A stretch of DNA of 64,000 nt from Stenotrophomonas mori. Its GTDB lineage: Bacteria > Pseudomonadota > Gammaproteobacteria > Xanthomonadales > Xanthomonadaceae. The notes under the pieces were generated by a model. That model made no database searches. It worked only from the letters and a program-made list of their open reading frames with translations, and had not been told where the DNA came from. Where the stretch lies: contig NZ_JAIKTS010000003.1 in NCBI RefSeq assembly GCF_023556335.1, positions 63,670 to 127,669 of the forward strand, written 5' to 3'. A program made the translations under genes and the position numbers. Below, piece by piece: positions 1-9,353 of this stretch (position 1 is the stretch's first letter; each line of letters begins with the position of its first letter).

Positions 1-2
1 TG

Positions 3-146
3 CTGGAGATCGTCCGCGAGCCGTTGTTCGGGCGGATGCCCGAAGCATCGACGCTGCTCTATGTCCTGGCACTCACGGTGCTGGGATGGCTGCTCGCTCT
101 TTTCCTCTGCCGCAGGTACTCGCGCTATGTCCCGATCTGGATCTGA
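3..146 (+). CDS. wzm: Wzm-type O-antigen ABC exporter permease, C-terminal end (partial)
   Basis: Only the last 47 codons lie in the window; the gene starts to the left. The frame beginning at base 3 reads through a hydrophobic stretch (LYVLALTVLGWLLALFLC) and ends RRYSRYVPIWI, the short basic tail after the last membrane helix typical of ABC-2 polysaccharide permeases. The stop overlaps the start of the ATPase gene by 20 bases, the usual translational coupling of wzm and wzt. With Wzt it would export an undecaprenyl-linked polysaccharide across the inner membrane. The family is inferred from the tail and the neighbour, as the conserved body is outside the window. Confidence 0.75.
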   Translation: MEIVREPLFGRMPEASTLLYVLALTVLGWLLALFLCRRYSRYVPIWI

Positions 147-1134
147 GCGGGCAGCGCCGGGCGTATCGATCGACGTGCGCGATGCGTCGCTGGTCGTTCC
201 GTACTACGTGCAACCCGAGAAAACCGCATCCTCCTGGCTGTCGACCCTGCTGGGGGCCGCCACCGCGGTTCCCAAGCGCCGCTTCGCCACGCTGCTGGAC
301 GGGCTGACCTTCAGCATCCGCGAAGGCGAGCGGGTGGCCCTTATCGGCCGCAACGGCGCGGGGAAGAGCACGCTGCTGCGGGTGCTGGCGGGCGCTTTCG
401 AACCCACCAGCGGCACGGTGGAGGCGCGCGGTTCGCGGCAGGCGCTGCTGAGCATCGGCCTGGGCTTCAACCCTGAAGCCACGATCATGGAGAACATCTT
501 CCTGCGTGCCACGGCCATGGGCATGCCGCCGCACGACATCCGGCACCTGGTCGAGCCGGTGCTGGAGTTCTCCGGCCTGGGCGAAGTCGCCAACCGCCGC
601 CTGCTCACGTTGTCCAGCGGCCAGCGCATGCGGCTGGGATTCGCCATCTCGACGGCCATCCATACCGACATCATCCTGCTGGATGAATGGTTCGGCGCGG
701 GTGACGCGCAGTTCGTCAAGCGCGCCCGCGAGCGGATGATGGGGCGGGTGGAGGGCAGCAAGATCGTGGTGGTCGCCAGCCACAATGATGCGCTGCTGAA
801 GAAGCTGTGCAACCGCGGGCTGCTGCTCGACCAGGGAAAGGTCGTCTTCGACGGCAGCGTGGACGATGCGTTGGCGGCCTACCGCAAGCTGTATCCGCCC
901 CCGAGCTCGCCGGTCGACCTGGCGAAGAAGGCAGCGCGGGACGAGGCCAAGGCCGAGAAGCTGGCGAAGGCGGCCAAGCGCGCCAAGAAGCTGGCCATCC
1001 TGGCGCGCCGTGCCGCCGATGCAGCGAAGGGTGAAATCGTGGAAGCCGGCCCGGCGGCGGTCGCCACGGGTGATGTCGCGCCTGCGCCGGCAGGCATCGC
1101 GGGACCGCAAGGCAAGGGCAAGGCGGCTGGCTGA
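127..1134 (+). CDS. wzt: Wzt-type polysaccharide ABC transporter ATP-binding protein
   Basis: ATPase that powers export of the finished O-polysaccharide with the upstream Wzm permease. Visible are Walker A GRNGAGKST (residues 74-82), the ABC signature LSSGQ (162-166), Walker B ILLDE (183-187) and the switch histidine in ASHND (219). The ATG at 127 is chosen because the upstream extension to base 61 lies inside the permease frame and the protein then begins just before the nucleotide-binding fold. After residue 260 comes an alanine/lysine-rich, probably helical tail of about 75 residues rather than the beta-sandwich carbohydrate-binding domain of E. coli O9a Wzt. Export may therefore not depend on recognition of a chain terminus; this last point is inference. 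Confidence 0.9.
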   Translation: MSRSGSERAAPGVSIDVRDASLVVPYYVQPEKTASSWLSTLLGAATAVPKRRFATLLDGLTFSIREGERVALIGRNGAGKSTLLRVLAGAFEPTSGTVEARGSRQALLSIGLGFNPEATIMENIFLRATAMGMPPHDIRHLVEPVLEFSGLGEVANRRLLTLSSGQRMRLGFAISTAIHTDIILLDEWFGAGDAQFVKRARERMMGRVEGSKIVVVASHNDALLKKLCNRGLLLDQGKVVFDGSVDDALAAYRKLYPPPSSPVDLAKKAARDEAKAEKLAKAAKRAKKLAILARRAADAAKGEIVEAGPAAVATGDVAPAPAGIAGPQGKGKAAG

Positions 1135-1136
1135 GG

Positions 1137-2480
1137 ATGCGCATCCTGCTGGTGGCCTACGAATTCCCGCCGAGCCGGTCGCCACGCGCGCTGCGCTGGG
1201 GTTACCTGGTGCGCGAACTGGTGCTTCTGGGCCATGACGTGCATGTGCTGCTGCCGGACCTGGGACAGCCGGGCATCGAGTTCCCCGCGGGGCCCGGGCG
1301 GGTGGTCCTGCACACCACCTTTGCCGGTCCCTGTGGCTGGCTGGTGGGCAGGTCCCGCCGGCGCCGTGCCCGGCAGGGCATCGCGGTGCCCTCACAGTCC
1401 GCGCCCACGCAAGGGGGCGCTCCCTCCGGCATAGAGCTCAACTGGCGCGGGCATGCGGTCGAGCGGCTCAAGCAGGTCGCAGGCTGGTTCCTGTTTCCCG
1501 ACGTGCGTGCGGAATGGACCCCCTGGGCCCGCGCCGGGCTGCGCCGCCTGCTGGCCGAGGTGAAGCCCGATGTGGTGGTGACATCGCATGAGCCGGCCTC
1601 CACGCTGCCCCTGGGCCTGCAGGCGCGCCGCCTGGGGGCCGCCTGGGTGGCCGACCTCGGCGATCCGGTGGATGCGGTCTATACCCCCGCGCGCTGGAAG
1701 GCGCGGGCGCGGGCGCTTGAAAAGCGCGTGTCCGCCGAAGCCGATGCGGTCATCGTCACCACCGAAGCCACGCGCGAACTGCTGGTCGCACGACATGGCC
1801 AGGACCGCGCCCGCTGCCCTATCCTTGCCAATGGCTATGACGACCGCATCGTGCTGCCGGCGCATGCTGGCGAGCTGGACAGGGTGCCGGGCAGGCTCGA
1901 GCTGCTGTATGCCGGGCGCCTGTACGGCTATCGCGATCCGACGCCCTTGCTGCAGGCGGTGGCCGCGACGCCGGGAGTACGGTTGACCCTTGTGGTGCCC
2001 GACCCTCCCACCGGTGGCGAGGCCGCGATAGCCGCGGCGGCGGCGGGCCGGGTGCGCATACTGGGATCACTGCCGCACGCGCAGGTGCAGGCCATGCAGC
2101 GGGATGCCGACGTCCTGGTGAACATCGGCAACCGGGGCCTGCCTGCGCAGATACCCGCCAAGCTCTATGAATACCTGGGATTCGAGCGGCCGATCCTGCA
2201 TCTGGATACCGGGGCTGGTGATGCCGCGGCGGATTGGCTGCGCGGCTTCAACCGGGGCTGGTTGTGCGCCGCCGAAACCGAGCCGCTGTCGGTGCTGCTG
2301 GCCGGCCTGGTGGAGCGCAAGCGGCAGGGCCTGCTGGGGCAGGGGCTGGAGCTTGCGCCGGTCGCGGAATACGCGCACTCGGCGCGAGGCCGGCGATTGG
2401 CGATCGTGTTGCAGGAAGTGGTTTCCCGGCAGGGGCTGGCGCGGCATGGTATGGCTGCCCGTGCGGCCGATGCGGGTTGA
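1137..2480 (+). CDS. GT-B fold glycosyltransferase (family 4-like)
   Basis: 447 residues starting MRILLVAYEFPPSRSPRALR, the standard N-terminal Rossmann strand and glycine-poor loop of GT4 enzymes. The second Rossmann half has LELLYAGRLYGYRDPTPLL and a motif around KLYEYLGFERPI where the family places the nucleotide-sugar-binding acidic residue. It should transfer a sugar from a nucleotide donor to the lipid-linked O-antigen intermediate at the cytoplasmic membrane face; donor and linkage cannot be read from sequence. It starts two bases after the wzt stop, so it is in the same operon, and its stop is 13 bases before the next start. Confidence 0.82.
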   Translation: MRILLVAYEFPPSRSPRALRWGYLVRELVLLGHDVHVLLPDLGQPGIEFPAGPGRVVLHTTFAGPCGWLVGRSRRRRARQGIAVPSQSAPTQGGAPSGIELNWRGHAVERLKQVAGWFLFPDVRAEWTPWARAGLRRLLAEVKPDVVVTSHEPASTLPLGLQARRLGAAWVADLGDPVDAVYTPARWKARARALEKRVSAEADAVIVTTEATRELLVARHGQDRARCPILANGYDDRIVLPAHAGELDRVPGRLELLYAGRLYGYRDPTPLLQAVAATPGVRLTLVVPDPPTGGEAAIAAAAAGRVRILGSLPHAQVQAMQRDADVLVNIGNRGLPAQIPAKLYEYLGFERPILHLDTGAGDAAADWLRGFNRGWLCAAETEPLSVLLAGLVERKRQGLLGQGLELAPVAEYAHSARGRRLAIVLQEVVSRQGLARHGMAARAADAG

Positions 2481-2493
2481 AGGAGACAGGCGT

Positions 2494-4713
2494 ATGGCGG
2501 ACGACGACGAACTTGTCGAGGCGCGGGCGGAAATCGCACGCTTGGAGCGGCGCCTGAGGCAGAGCCAGCACGAGCTTGAACAGCAGCGTCGCCAGGAGGA
2601 AGCGATCCTCGCCAGCACTTCCTGGCGCCTTACTGCGCCACTGCGCAGCCTGGCCCTGCGTCTGCGGGGGCTGCCTGCGCCGGGCGGCGCGGTCCGCAGC
2701 CGCCGGACCAAGCCCGGCGTGGATGACGAGGGAGACGGCGATCGTGCTGGGGGGCGCGAAGAGCCGGCGAGCCCGCAGCGGGGCGCGGATGCTGGCGTGT
2801 CGAGCCGCATCGCCAGCGTGAAGGCGCTCGTACCGGGGATTCCGGCCAGCGCGATCCGGTGTGAGGGCGAAAGCGACGAGAACAGCAGTCACCGGTTGCT
2901 GGACTGCGCGGCAGCGATGGGCTCCCTGCTGGACCCGGTGGTACTTGGAACGCTGTCGGACATGGCGGCGGGGGAGGCGGACGCCGGAGAACACCATGCA
3001 GGGCGCCGCGCCGACGCGCCGTCCATCGCCTTCGTGGGAAGTGGCGGGCTGCTCGGCGAACTGATGTTCGACGCCCGGGTCACCCCGGTATCGGAATCCG
3101 GCTGGCGAGAGGAGCTGCAGCCGGGCCGGTTCGCCTTCCTGCTGATCGAGACCGTATGGCAGCCGGTGCGGGGCCAATGGCGTTTCGCGCTGACCCAGGA
3201 CGGTGCCACGCGACCTGAGCTGGAGCGGATGCTGCGGCACTGCCGCACCGTCGGCCTGCCGGTGGTGGTCTGGTTCCGTACCGGCAGCGACGACCATGCA
3301 CATTTCGCCTGGCTGGCCGCACAGGCAGACCTGGTCGGCGCCATCGATGAGGCGTCGAGTGCGCGATTGCGTGCCGATGCACCGGACGCCCGGATCATGG
3401 TGTTGCCCGCGGCGGTGCAGCCGATGGTGTACAACCCGCTGCGGCCGCTGCCGTTGCTCGATGCCTCGAACCGGTCGCGTGGGCTGGCGCTCTACGACGG
3501 GTGGTGGGAGCTGCTGGAGCAGGCTGCGGAGGACCCGTTGCTGGTCGCGATGGGGGCGCAGCTGCGCATCACCGAGAGCGTCTGGGACGTGGCGGTCAAG
3601 CGGCTGGAGGACTGTCCCGCGTATCGCGACCGCATGCTGGGGCGCATCGGGGTGATGGAGCGCGCGGCATTGGGCCGTGTGTTCGGTGCCGAGTTGTTCA
3701 CGGCCGCCCGGCTGCAGCCGGAGTGGACGCAATGGCAGGCACTGCTGCGTTCGGCCGCATGCGGGGCGATCACGGCGTGGAGCGGCGAGGGTGACCAATG
3801 GGCGCCCGGGCTGCCCTGCCGCGGGGCGCCGCAGACGCTGGCGGCGTCGCTGAAGGCGCTCCTGGCCGACCCCTTGCTGCGGGCCCGCCAGGCGCATGCC
3901 GGATTCCGCCAGGTCGTGTCGGCGCATTGCCTGGCGGATCGGTTGCAGGACATCGCCACGGCGCTGGAGCTGCCGGCGCCGGGCTTTGTCGAACCTGCGC
4001 CCAGCGTGGCCTGCCTGCTGGTGACGATGCGGCCACAGCTGTTGCCCCGCTGCCTGGAACGTTTCCGCAACGACCGTTACCCGAACCGGGAGCTGGTCGT
4101 GGTCCTGCACGGCGAGGGAGATGTCGCGGCGGCACGTGCGCTGGTCCGTCCCGGCGAGCGGATCCGCATCTTCCAGCTGGGTGCCACCCACAGCCTGGGC
4201 GCCTGCCTCAATTTCGCCTTCGCCCAGACCGATGCGGCGTACTGGGCCAAGATCGACGATGACGACCTGTATGGACCGGACTACCTGTCCGACCTGATGC
4301 TCTATCGCCGCGTCAGCGACGCACCGGTCATCGGCAAGCCGATCGCGTTCGTCCATTCCGAGAAGGGCGATCGGCTGCACTGGATGCCCTCCTGGATGGA
4401 ACAGCGCTCGCTGCGGGTATGGCAGCCGGGACATGGGCTCCCTCTGCTGGCCGGTGGCACCCTGCTGGGGCGCGCCGAGGTGCTGCGGCAGGTGCCGTTC
4501 TGCGAACGCCGCCGACGGGGATGCGACTCCGATTTCCTGCAGCGCTGTCACGAACACGACCTGGCGGTACTGGCGGCCGACGGGTTCAACTTCGCCTTGT
4601 TCCGCAGTGAGCGCCCCGAATTCCATACCTGGAGGAGCGGCAGCGAGGAGCTGCGGGGCCAGTCACGCGAGTGCGGCCCATCGGCGGATGCCGGCTCCAG
4701 CGTGTTCGTCTGA
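2494..4713 (+). CDS. Bimodular glycosyltransferase: CgeB-like N-part plus GT2-like C-part
   Basis: 739 residues. The start is the ATG at 2494 preceded by AAGGAG; the frame is open further upstream but there it shadows the GT4 gene. An N-terminal helix (about 1-45) rich in Glu/Arg looks like a coiled coil and ends in the ASTSWRLTAPLR motif often seen at the head of large O-antigen transferases. The middle (about 170-480) resembles the CgeB/YkvP GT-B-like domain. The C-terminal part (about 505-730) is GT-A: PSVACLLVTMR opens it and AKIDDDDLYGPDY supplies the metal-binding acidic motif. Two active modules would allow two consecutive sugar additions. Donors are unknown. Confidence 0.8.
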   Translation: MADDDELVEARAEIARLERRLRQSQHELEQQRRQEEAILASTSWRLTAPLRSLALRLRGLPAPGGAVRSRRTKPGVDDEGDGDRAGGREEPASPQRGADAGVSSRIASVKALVPGIPASAIRCEGESDENSSHRLLDCAAAMGSLLDPVVLGTLSDMAAGEADAGEHHAGRRADAPSIAFVGSGGLLGELMFDARVTPVSESGWREELQPGRFAFLLIETVWQPVRGQWRFALTQDGATRPELERMLRHCRTVGLPVVVWFRTGSDDHAHFAWLAAQADLVGAIDEASSARLRADAPDARIMVLPAAVQPMVYNPLRPLPLLDASNRSRGLALYDGWWELLEQAAEDPLLVAMGAQLRITESVWDVAVKRLEDCPAYRDRMLGRIGVMERAALGRVFGAELFTAARLQPEWTQWQALLRSAACGAITAWSGEGDQWAPGLPCRGAPQTLAASLKALLADPLLRARQAHAGFRQVVSAHCLADRLQDIATALELPAPGFVEPAPSVACLLVTMRPQLLPRCLERFRNDRYPNRELVVVLHGEGDVAAARALVRPGERIRIFQLGATHSLGACLNFAFAQTDAAYWAKIDDDDLYGPDYLSDLMLYRRVSDAPVIGKPIAFVHSEKGDRLHWMPSWMEQRSLRVWQPGHGLPLLAGGTLLGRAEVLRQVPFCERRRRGCDSDFLQRCHEHDLAVLAADGFNFALFRSERPEFHTWRSGSEELRGQSRECGPSADAGSSVFV

Positions 4714-4725
4714 GAACGGCGCGGC

Positions 4726-6750
4726 ATGGAGCGGATTCCGGACGAAGGACGGGAAGAACTGGGACGTGCGCGCCGGCGCATCGAGGCCTTGCGGCTGCTC
4801 CTGCAGGCAAGCGAGTACGAGGCGGTGGCCCGGCACCGGCATGCGACCGCGCTGCAGGCCAGCAGCTCGTGGCGCTTGACGGCCGGCTGGCGGAAAGTCG
4901 AAGCGATCCTTCCGCGCTGGCGATCGGGTCGCGAGGCGGAAGAGCGGGCTGGTGCTGCGGCGATGCTCCCGGGACTGCAGGCACTGCAGCGCGTTGCCCT
5001 GATGGAGCGCTCGCTGCCTGCGCGCGCGATGCTCGCGGTGATGGCGACCGGCGATGGCGACGTCGAGGCATGGATGGGGGAGGCTGGAGCCGGCAGCGCC
5101 GCCGCCGCGCTGGTGCAACGGTGCCGGCAGGCGGATGCGACCCTGGCACTGGCCAGGACCCTCGCAGGCCAATGCCTGTTCGATGGTGATCCGGCACTGG
5201 CCGCCGCGCTGTACCGCTGGCACGTGGACGCTTTCGGTGGTCCCGGCTGGGACGCGGTGGACCATATCCAGTTCATCGACCTGCTCGATGGGTTGGGGAG
5301 GAAGCGGCAGGCCGAAGAATGGCTCGCGCGATCCGGCCTGCGCGAGCGGGCGCCTTGGGACCACGCTTGCCTGGCGGGCAATCTCGCCCAGGCCGGAGCG
5401 GATGCAGCTTCCCTGGCGCCGATGAACCGGCTGCTTGCGGCCCAGGGGCTGGAGCCCCTGGCGTTGCGCGATGCCCACGCGGCAGCCATCGACCGCCTGC
5501 ACTGCGTCGCCCCGGTCTCCCGGCGATCAGGGCTGCCGCTGGTCAGCATCGTCATGCCGGTCTATCGCGCCGGAAGCGCGGCGGACACGGCGATCGCCTC
5601 GGTCTTGGCCCAGACCTGGCCGGAACTGGAACTGATCGTGGTCGACGATGGCAGCCCCGAAGCGGAGTTCGCCCGGCTGGAGGACTGGCCGGCCAAGGAT
5701 CCGCGGGTGCGCCTGCTGCGGGCCGAGCGCAACGGTGGGACCTACCGTGCCCGCAACCTGGGCCTGGCCGAGGCGCGCGGCGAATTCGTCACCTGCCACG
5801 ATGCCGACGACTGGTCGCATCCGCGAAAGATCGAACTGCAGGTGGAACAGCTGCGCCGGCACCCGGGCCGGATCGGCAACCTGTCGCGCTGGGCCAGGGT
5901 CCTTCCGGACCTGCGGGTCCAGCGCTTCAGCATGCGTGGGCACCTGGTGTATCCGAACCTGTCGTCCCTGATGTTCCGCCGTGCGCCGGTGATGGCGGCG
6001 CTTGGACAGTGGGACGAGGTGCGCTATGGCGCCGACAATGAATTCTACAAGCGGCTGGAGCTGGTTTTTGGCCGGGAGCTGGACGTGGTGGGGGCGATGC
6101 CACTGTCCTTTGGACGGGTGCACCGCTCGTCCCTGACCAGCGGCACCCTGGGCCGGGGGTATGTGTCCTTCGAGCGTCGCTGCTATGAGTCCGCGTGGCG
6201 GCATTGGCACCGTGGGCTGGTCCAGGCGCCGGGCGGCGCGCGGCTGACCGGGGCGGGGGAGCGGCGTTTCACCGTTCCGGCCTCGATGTTGCCCGATCGG
6301 AAGGCAGAGCCGGATCCGCGCTCTTATCGGCTGGTGGTCGTGGCCGACTACTGCCTGGAAGGGGCGGTCGCCGAATATTTCGCAAGTCGTATCCGCGACA
6401 TGCTGGAGGGCGAAGGGCGCATCGCGTTATGTCAGATGCGTTCATTCGATGTCGCCTCGCTGTCCCATTGGCAGATCGATTGGCGCATTCAGGATTTGCT
6501 GGAGACTTCGGGTATCGACCTGCTTCATGCCCAGGACCGGGCCGAGTGCGAGCACATCCACCTGCTCTATCCACGCGTGCTAGAGTTCGCGACGCATCTG
6601 CGGGCCACTGGTATCCGTGCAGGCAAGGTGACATTCGAGCCGCCTGATACGTTGTCCGGCGAAGGCCACGTCATCCCGGAGTGGGATCGGGGCGGGTGCA
6701 TGCGGGAGGCGGCAAGGCTGTTCGGCTCTGTGCCGTCCGGTGGCCCCTGA
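4726..6750 (+). CDS. Glycosyltransferase family 2 protein with truncated GT-B-like tail
   Basis: 674 residues, starting 12 bases after the previous stop. An N-terminal amphipathic helix leads to ASSSWRLTAGWRK (same motif as the previous protein). A helical, TPR-like stretch follows (about 90-260), then a GT2 domain beginning LPLVSIVMPVY (about 270) with VVDDGSPE and the catalytic-site CHDADDWSHP (about 360). After about residue 525 a second Rossmann-like segment begins (YRLVVVADYCL) and stops after about 150 residues, at EAARLFG. The paralogue at 16633-19425 has the same order but continues about 200 residues further, through the whole GT-B C-terminal half. This copy therefore appears cut short exactly where the phosphonate genes start. 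GT2 activity is likely intact. Confidence 0.8.
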   Translation: MERIPDEGREELGRARRRIEALRLLLQASEYEAVARHRHATALQASSSWRLTAGWRKVEAILPRWRSGREAEERAGAAAMLPGLQALQRVALMERSLPARAMLAVMATGDGDVEAWMGEAGAGSAAAALVQRCRQADATLALARTLAGQCLFDGDPALAAALYRWHVDAFGGPGWDAVDHIQFIDLLDGLGRKRQAEEWLARSGLRERAPWDHACLAGNLAQAGADAASLAPMNRLLAAQGLEPLALRDAHAAAIDRLHCVAPVSRRSGLPLVSIVMPVYRAGSAADTAIASVLAQTWPELELIVVDDGSPEAEFARLEDWPAKDPRVRLLRAERNGGTYRARNLGLAEARGEFVTCHDADDWSHPRKIELQVEQLRRHPGRIGNLSRWARVLPDLRVQRFSMRGHLVYPNLSSLMFRRAPVMAALGQWDEVRYGADNEFYKRLELVFGRELDVVGAMPLSFGRVHRSSLTSGTLGRGYVSFERRCYESAWRHWHRGLVQAPGGARLTGAGERRFTVPASMLPDRKAEPDPRSYRLVVVADYCLEGAVAEYFASRIRDMLEGEGRIALCQMRSFDVASLSHWQIDWRIQDLLETSGIDLLHAQDRAECEHIHLLYPRVLEFATHLRATGIRAGKVTFEPPDTLSGEGHVIPEWDRGGCMREAARLFGSVPSGGP

Positions 6751-6857
6751 CGCAGGCAAGGGTGCGGTGAATTGGACCCGTGGCGGATCGAATCCGGCCT
6801 ACGGAGCGAATACCGGATCGTGTTTTCCGGATCAATCAGTTTTCACGAGGGAAATGA

Positions 6858-8159
6858 ATGGGCAAGAGCGTCTATGTGGGGATGAGCGCGGACCTGGTGC
6901 ATCCAGGACACCTGAATGTCATCCAGAAAGCCGCCGAACTGGGTGAGGTGACTGTGGGGCTGCTGACCGATCGCGCGATCGCCAGCTACAAGCGGCTTCC
7001 CTATATGACGTTCGAACAGCGCCGCCAGGTGGTCGAACAGCTCAAGGGCGTGAGCCGCGTGGTGGCGCAGGAGACCCTGGACTACGTGCCGAACCTGATG
7101 CAGTACAAGCCGGACTACGTTGTCCATGGCGACGACTGGCGTGAAGGCGTGCAGAGCAAGGTCCGTCAAGCCGTGATCGATACCCTCGCGCAATGGGGAG
7201 GGGAGCTGGTGGAAGTGGGTTACACCGACGGCATTTCCTCCACCCAGTTGAACAAGGCACTGCGCGAGATCGGCACCACGCCGGATATTCGCCGCAACAA
7301 GTTCCGTCGCCTGCTCGAGGCCAAGCCGCTGGTGCGGTTGATGGAGGCGCACAACGGCTTGACCGGCCTGATCGTCGAGAACGCGCATTTCGACGGGCCC
7401 GACGGGCGTCGTGAGTTCGATGGCATGTGGGGCAGCAGCCTTACCGAGTCCACCGCCAAGGGCAAGCCGGACATCGAAGCCGTCGACGTCACGTCGCGCA
7501 CCCACACACTGCACGATATCCTTGAAGTCACCACCAAGCCCATCGTCTATGACGCCGATACCGGCGGCAAGCTGGAGCACTTCCAGTTCACCGTGCGCAC
7601 GCTGGAGCGGCTCGGGGTCTCGGTGGCGATCATCGAGGACAAGGTCGGGCTGAAGAAGAACTCGTTGTTCGGCACCGAAGTGCCGCAGACGCAGGACACC
7701 ATCGAGGGTTTCTGCGACAAAATCCGTGCCGGCAAGGCCGCACAGGTCACCGATGACTTCATGATCGTCGCTCGCATCGAGAGCCTGATCCTGGACCAGG
7801 GGATCGAGGATGCGATCACCCGCGCCGACGCCTACATCAAGGCGGGGGCGGACGGCATCCTGATCCACAGCCGGAGGAAGGAGCCGGACGAGATCTTCGA
7901 ATTTTGTTCGCGCTACGCAAAGCTCGAACAGCGCCCCCCCCTCATCGTAGTCCCGTCCAGCTACAACCAGGTGACAGAGCGCGAGCTGATTGACCACGGC
8001 GTACAGGTCGTCATCTACGCGAACCACCTGCTGCGCGCGGCCTACCCGGCGATGATGGATGCGGCGCGCTCGATCCTGGAACACGGACGGTCCAAGGAAA
8101 TCGACTCCAAGCTGTTGTCGATCAAGGACATCCTCGAACTGATCCCGGGGACCAAGTGA
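6858..8159 (+). CDS. pepM: Cytidylyltransferase-phosphoenolpyruvate mutase fusion
   Basis: 433 residues in two domains. Residues 1-135 are a TagD-like cytidylyltransferase: HPGH at 15-18, [11 protein letters not shown] near 45-55, HGDDW at 90-94 and GISSTQ at 125-130. Residues about 145-433 are phosphoenolpyruvate mutase: the hallmark EDK-x5-NS is present as [10 protein letters not shown] (260-269), with an upstream acidic YDADTGG (231-237). The mutase converts PEP to phosphonopyruvate, the first C-P bond step of nearly all natural phosphonates. The other domain would attach CMP to a phosphonate, as PntC-type enzymes do. The start ATG is chosen over an out-of-frame ATG four bases earlier; GAGGG lies upstream. 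One-base overlap (ATG/TGA) with the decarboxylase gene shows an operon. Confidence 0.93.
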   Translation: MGKSVYVGMSADLVHPGHLNVIQKAAELGEVTVGLLTDRAIASYKRLPYMTFEQRRQVVEQLKGVSRVVAQETLDYVPNLMQYKPDYVVHGDDWREGVQSKVRQAVIDTLAQWGGELVEVGYTDGISSTQLNKALREIGTTPDIRRNKFRRLLEAKPLVRLMEAHNGLTGLIVENAHFDGPDGRREFDGMWGSSLTESTAKGKPDIEAVDVTSRTHTLHDILEVTTKPIVYDADTGGKLEHFQFTVRTLERLGVSVAIIEDKVGLKKNSLFGTEVPQTQDTIEGFCDKIRAGKAAQVTDDFMIVARIESLILDQGIEDAITRADAYIKAGADGILIHSRRKEPDEIFEFCSRYAKLEQRPPLIVVPSSYNQVTERELIDHGVQVVIYANHLLRAAYPAMMDAARSILEHGRSKEIDSKLLSIKDILELIPGTK

Positions 8160-9286
8160 TGTTGCAGCCGGCAACGGTATTCCAACAGTTCCGCGATCAG
8201 GGCGTGCGCCTGTTCACCGGCGTGCCCGATTCCCTGCTTGCCGACTTCTGCGCCTACGTCACCGACCATGCGCCGAGCGAGGATCATGTGATCACCGCCA
8301 ACGAGGGCAATGCCATCGCGCTGGCAGCGGGGCACTACCTTGGCACCGGCGAGCCGGCGCTGGTCTACATGCAGAACTCCGGCCTGGGCAATGCGGTCAA
8401 TCCGCTGCTGTCGCTGGCCGATGAGGAGGTCTACAGCATCCCGATGCTGCTGCTGATCGGCTGGCGGGGTGAGCCGGGCGTCAAGGACGAGCCGCAGCAC
8501 GTCAAGCAGGGCAGGGTGATGACCGCCATGCTCGACGCCATGGAGGTGCCGTGGTTCGAGCTTGATGCCGGCATGGAGGATGCCGGCGAGGTGATCGCCA
8601 GGGCCAGTACATTGATGCGCGAACGGATGGCTCCGGTCGCACTGCTGGTACGCAAGGGGGCGTTCGCAAAATACGCCCTGCAGAAGGACGTGGTCACCGA
8701 TTTCCCGATGAACCGGGAAGCGGCAGTGAAGTGCGTCGTGGATGCTCTCGGTGCGGACGACGTGGTGATTGCCACCACGGGAAAGACCTCGCGCGAGCTG
8801 TACGAATACCGCGCCGCCCGTGGTGATGGGCAGGGGAGCGATTTCCTCACGGTGGGCGCCATGGGCCATACCGCGTCGATCGCGATGGGCGTGGCCCGGC
8901 GTCAACCGGATCGCCGCATTGTCTGCATGGATGGTGATGGCTCGGTGCTGATGCACATGGGTGCGCTGGCGATCATGGGCCAGTCCGCATTGCGCAACCT
9001 CGTCCATGTGGTGATCAACAATGGCGCGCATGACTCTGTGGGCGGCCAGCCAACGGTTGGTTTCGAAATGGATCTGGTGGGTGTGGCAAAGGCCTGCGGC
9101 TATTGCGATGCGATTTCGGTTGCCGAGCCGGACGGTGTCCAGGCTGCACTTTCTGCTTTGGCGGGTCGGGACGGTGTGGTGCTTCTTGAGATCCGCGTGA
9201 ACAAGGGAGCGCGGGATGACCTCGGGCGTCCGAAATCCGGCCCGGTGGAAAACCGTGACGTCCTGATGAAGAAGCTGGGCGTGTAA
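8159..9286 (+). CDS. ppd: Phosphonopyruvate decarboxylase
   Basis: Thiamine-diphosphate enzyme of about 375 residues that decarboxylates phosphonopyruvate to phosphonoacetaldehyde and so drives the unfavourable mutase step. The N-terminal half has TGVPDSLLADF and ANEGNAIALAAGHY, carrying the cofactor-activating glutamate. The C-terminal half has the ThDP/Mg motif GDGSVL...INNGAHDS (GDG then NN after about 27 residues). These features and the gene position directly after pepM separate it from sulfopyruvate decarboxylase. The start can be GTG 8156 (four-base overlap with pepM) or ATG 8159 (one-base overlap); ATG is used here. Confidence 0.93.
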   Translation: MLQPATVFQQFRDQGVRLFTGVPDSLLADFCAYVTDHAPSEDHVITANEGNAIALAAGHYLGTGEPALVYMQNSGLGNAVNPLLSLADEEVYSIPMLLLIGWRGEPGVKDEPQHVKQGRVMTAMLDAMEVPWFELDAGMEDAGEVIARASTLMRERMAPVALLVRKGAFAKYALQKDVVTDFPMNREAAVKCVVDALGADDVVIATTGKTSRELYEYRAARGDGQGSDFLTVGAMGHTASIAMGVARRQPDRRIVCMDGDGSVLMHMGALAIMGQSALRNLVHVVINNGAHDSVGGQPTVGFEMDLVGVAKACGYCDAISVAEPDGVQAALSALAGRDGVVLLEIRVNKGARDDLGRPKSGPVENRDVLMKKLGV

Positions 9287-9353
9287 GCGCATCCTGGTTG
9301 AGGCTAGGGTGCTTCGCACATATCAATTATCGATGACTGTACTTGGGTAGGCC

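Noticed and set aside
73..1395. Long minus-strand open frame opposite wzt
   Set aside because: Shadow of wzt in a high-GC genome: Arg/Ala/Gln-rich, no motif, covered by a confident gene.
2248..4626. 792-codon minus-strand open frame opposite the glycosyltransferase gene
   Set aside because: Antisense shadow; no protein-family pattern and no start signal.
6770..6845. Repeated CCGGATC pieces before pepM as a regulatory site
   Set aside because: Short, imperfectly spaced and not clearly symmetric; likely chance in GC-rich DNA.
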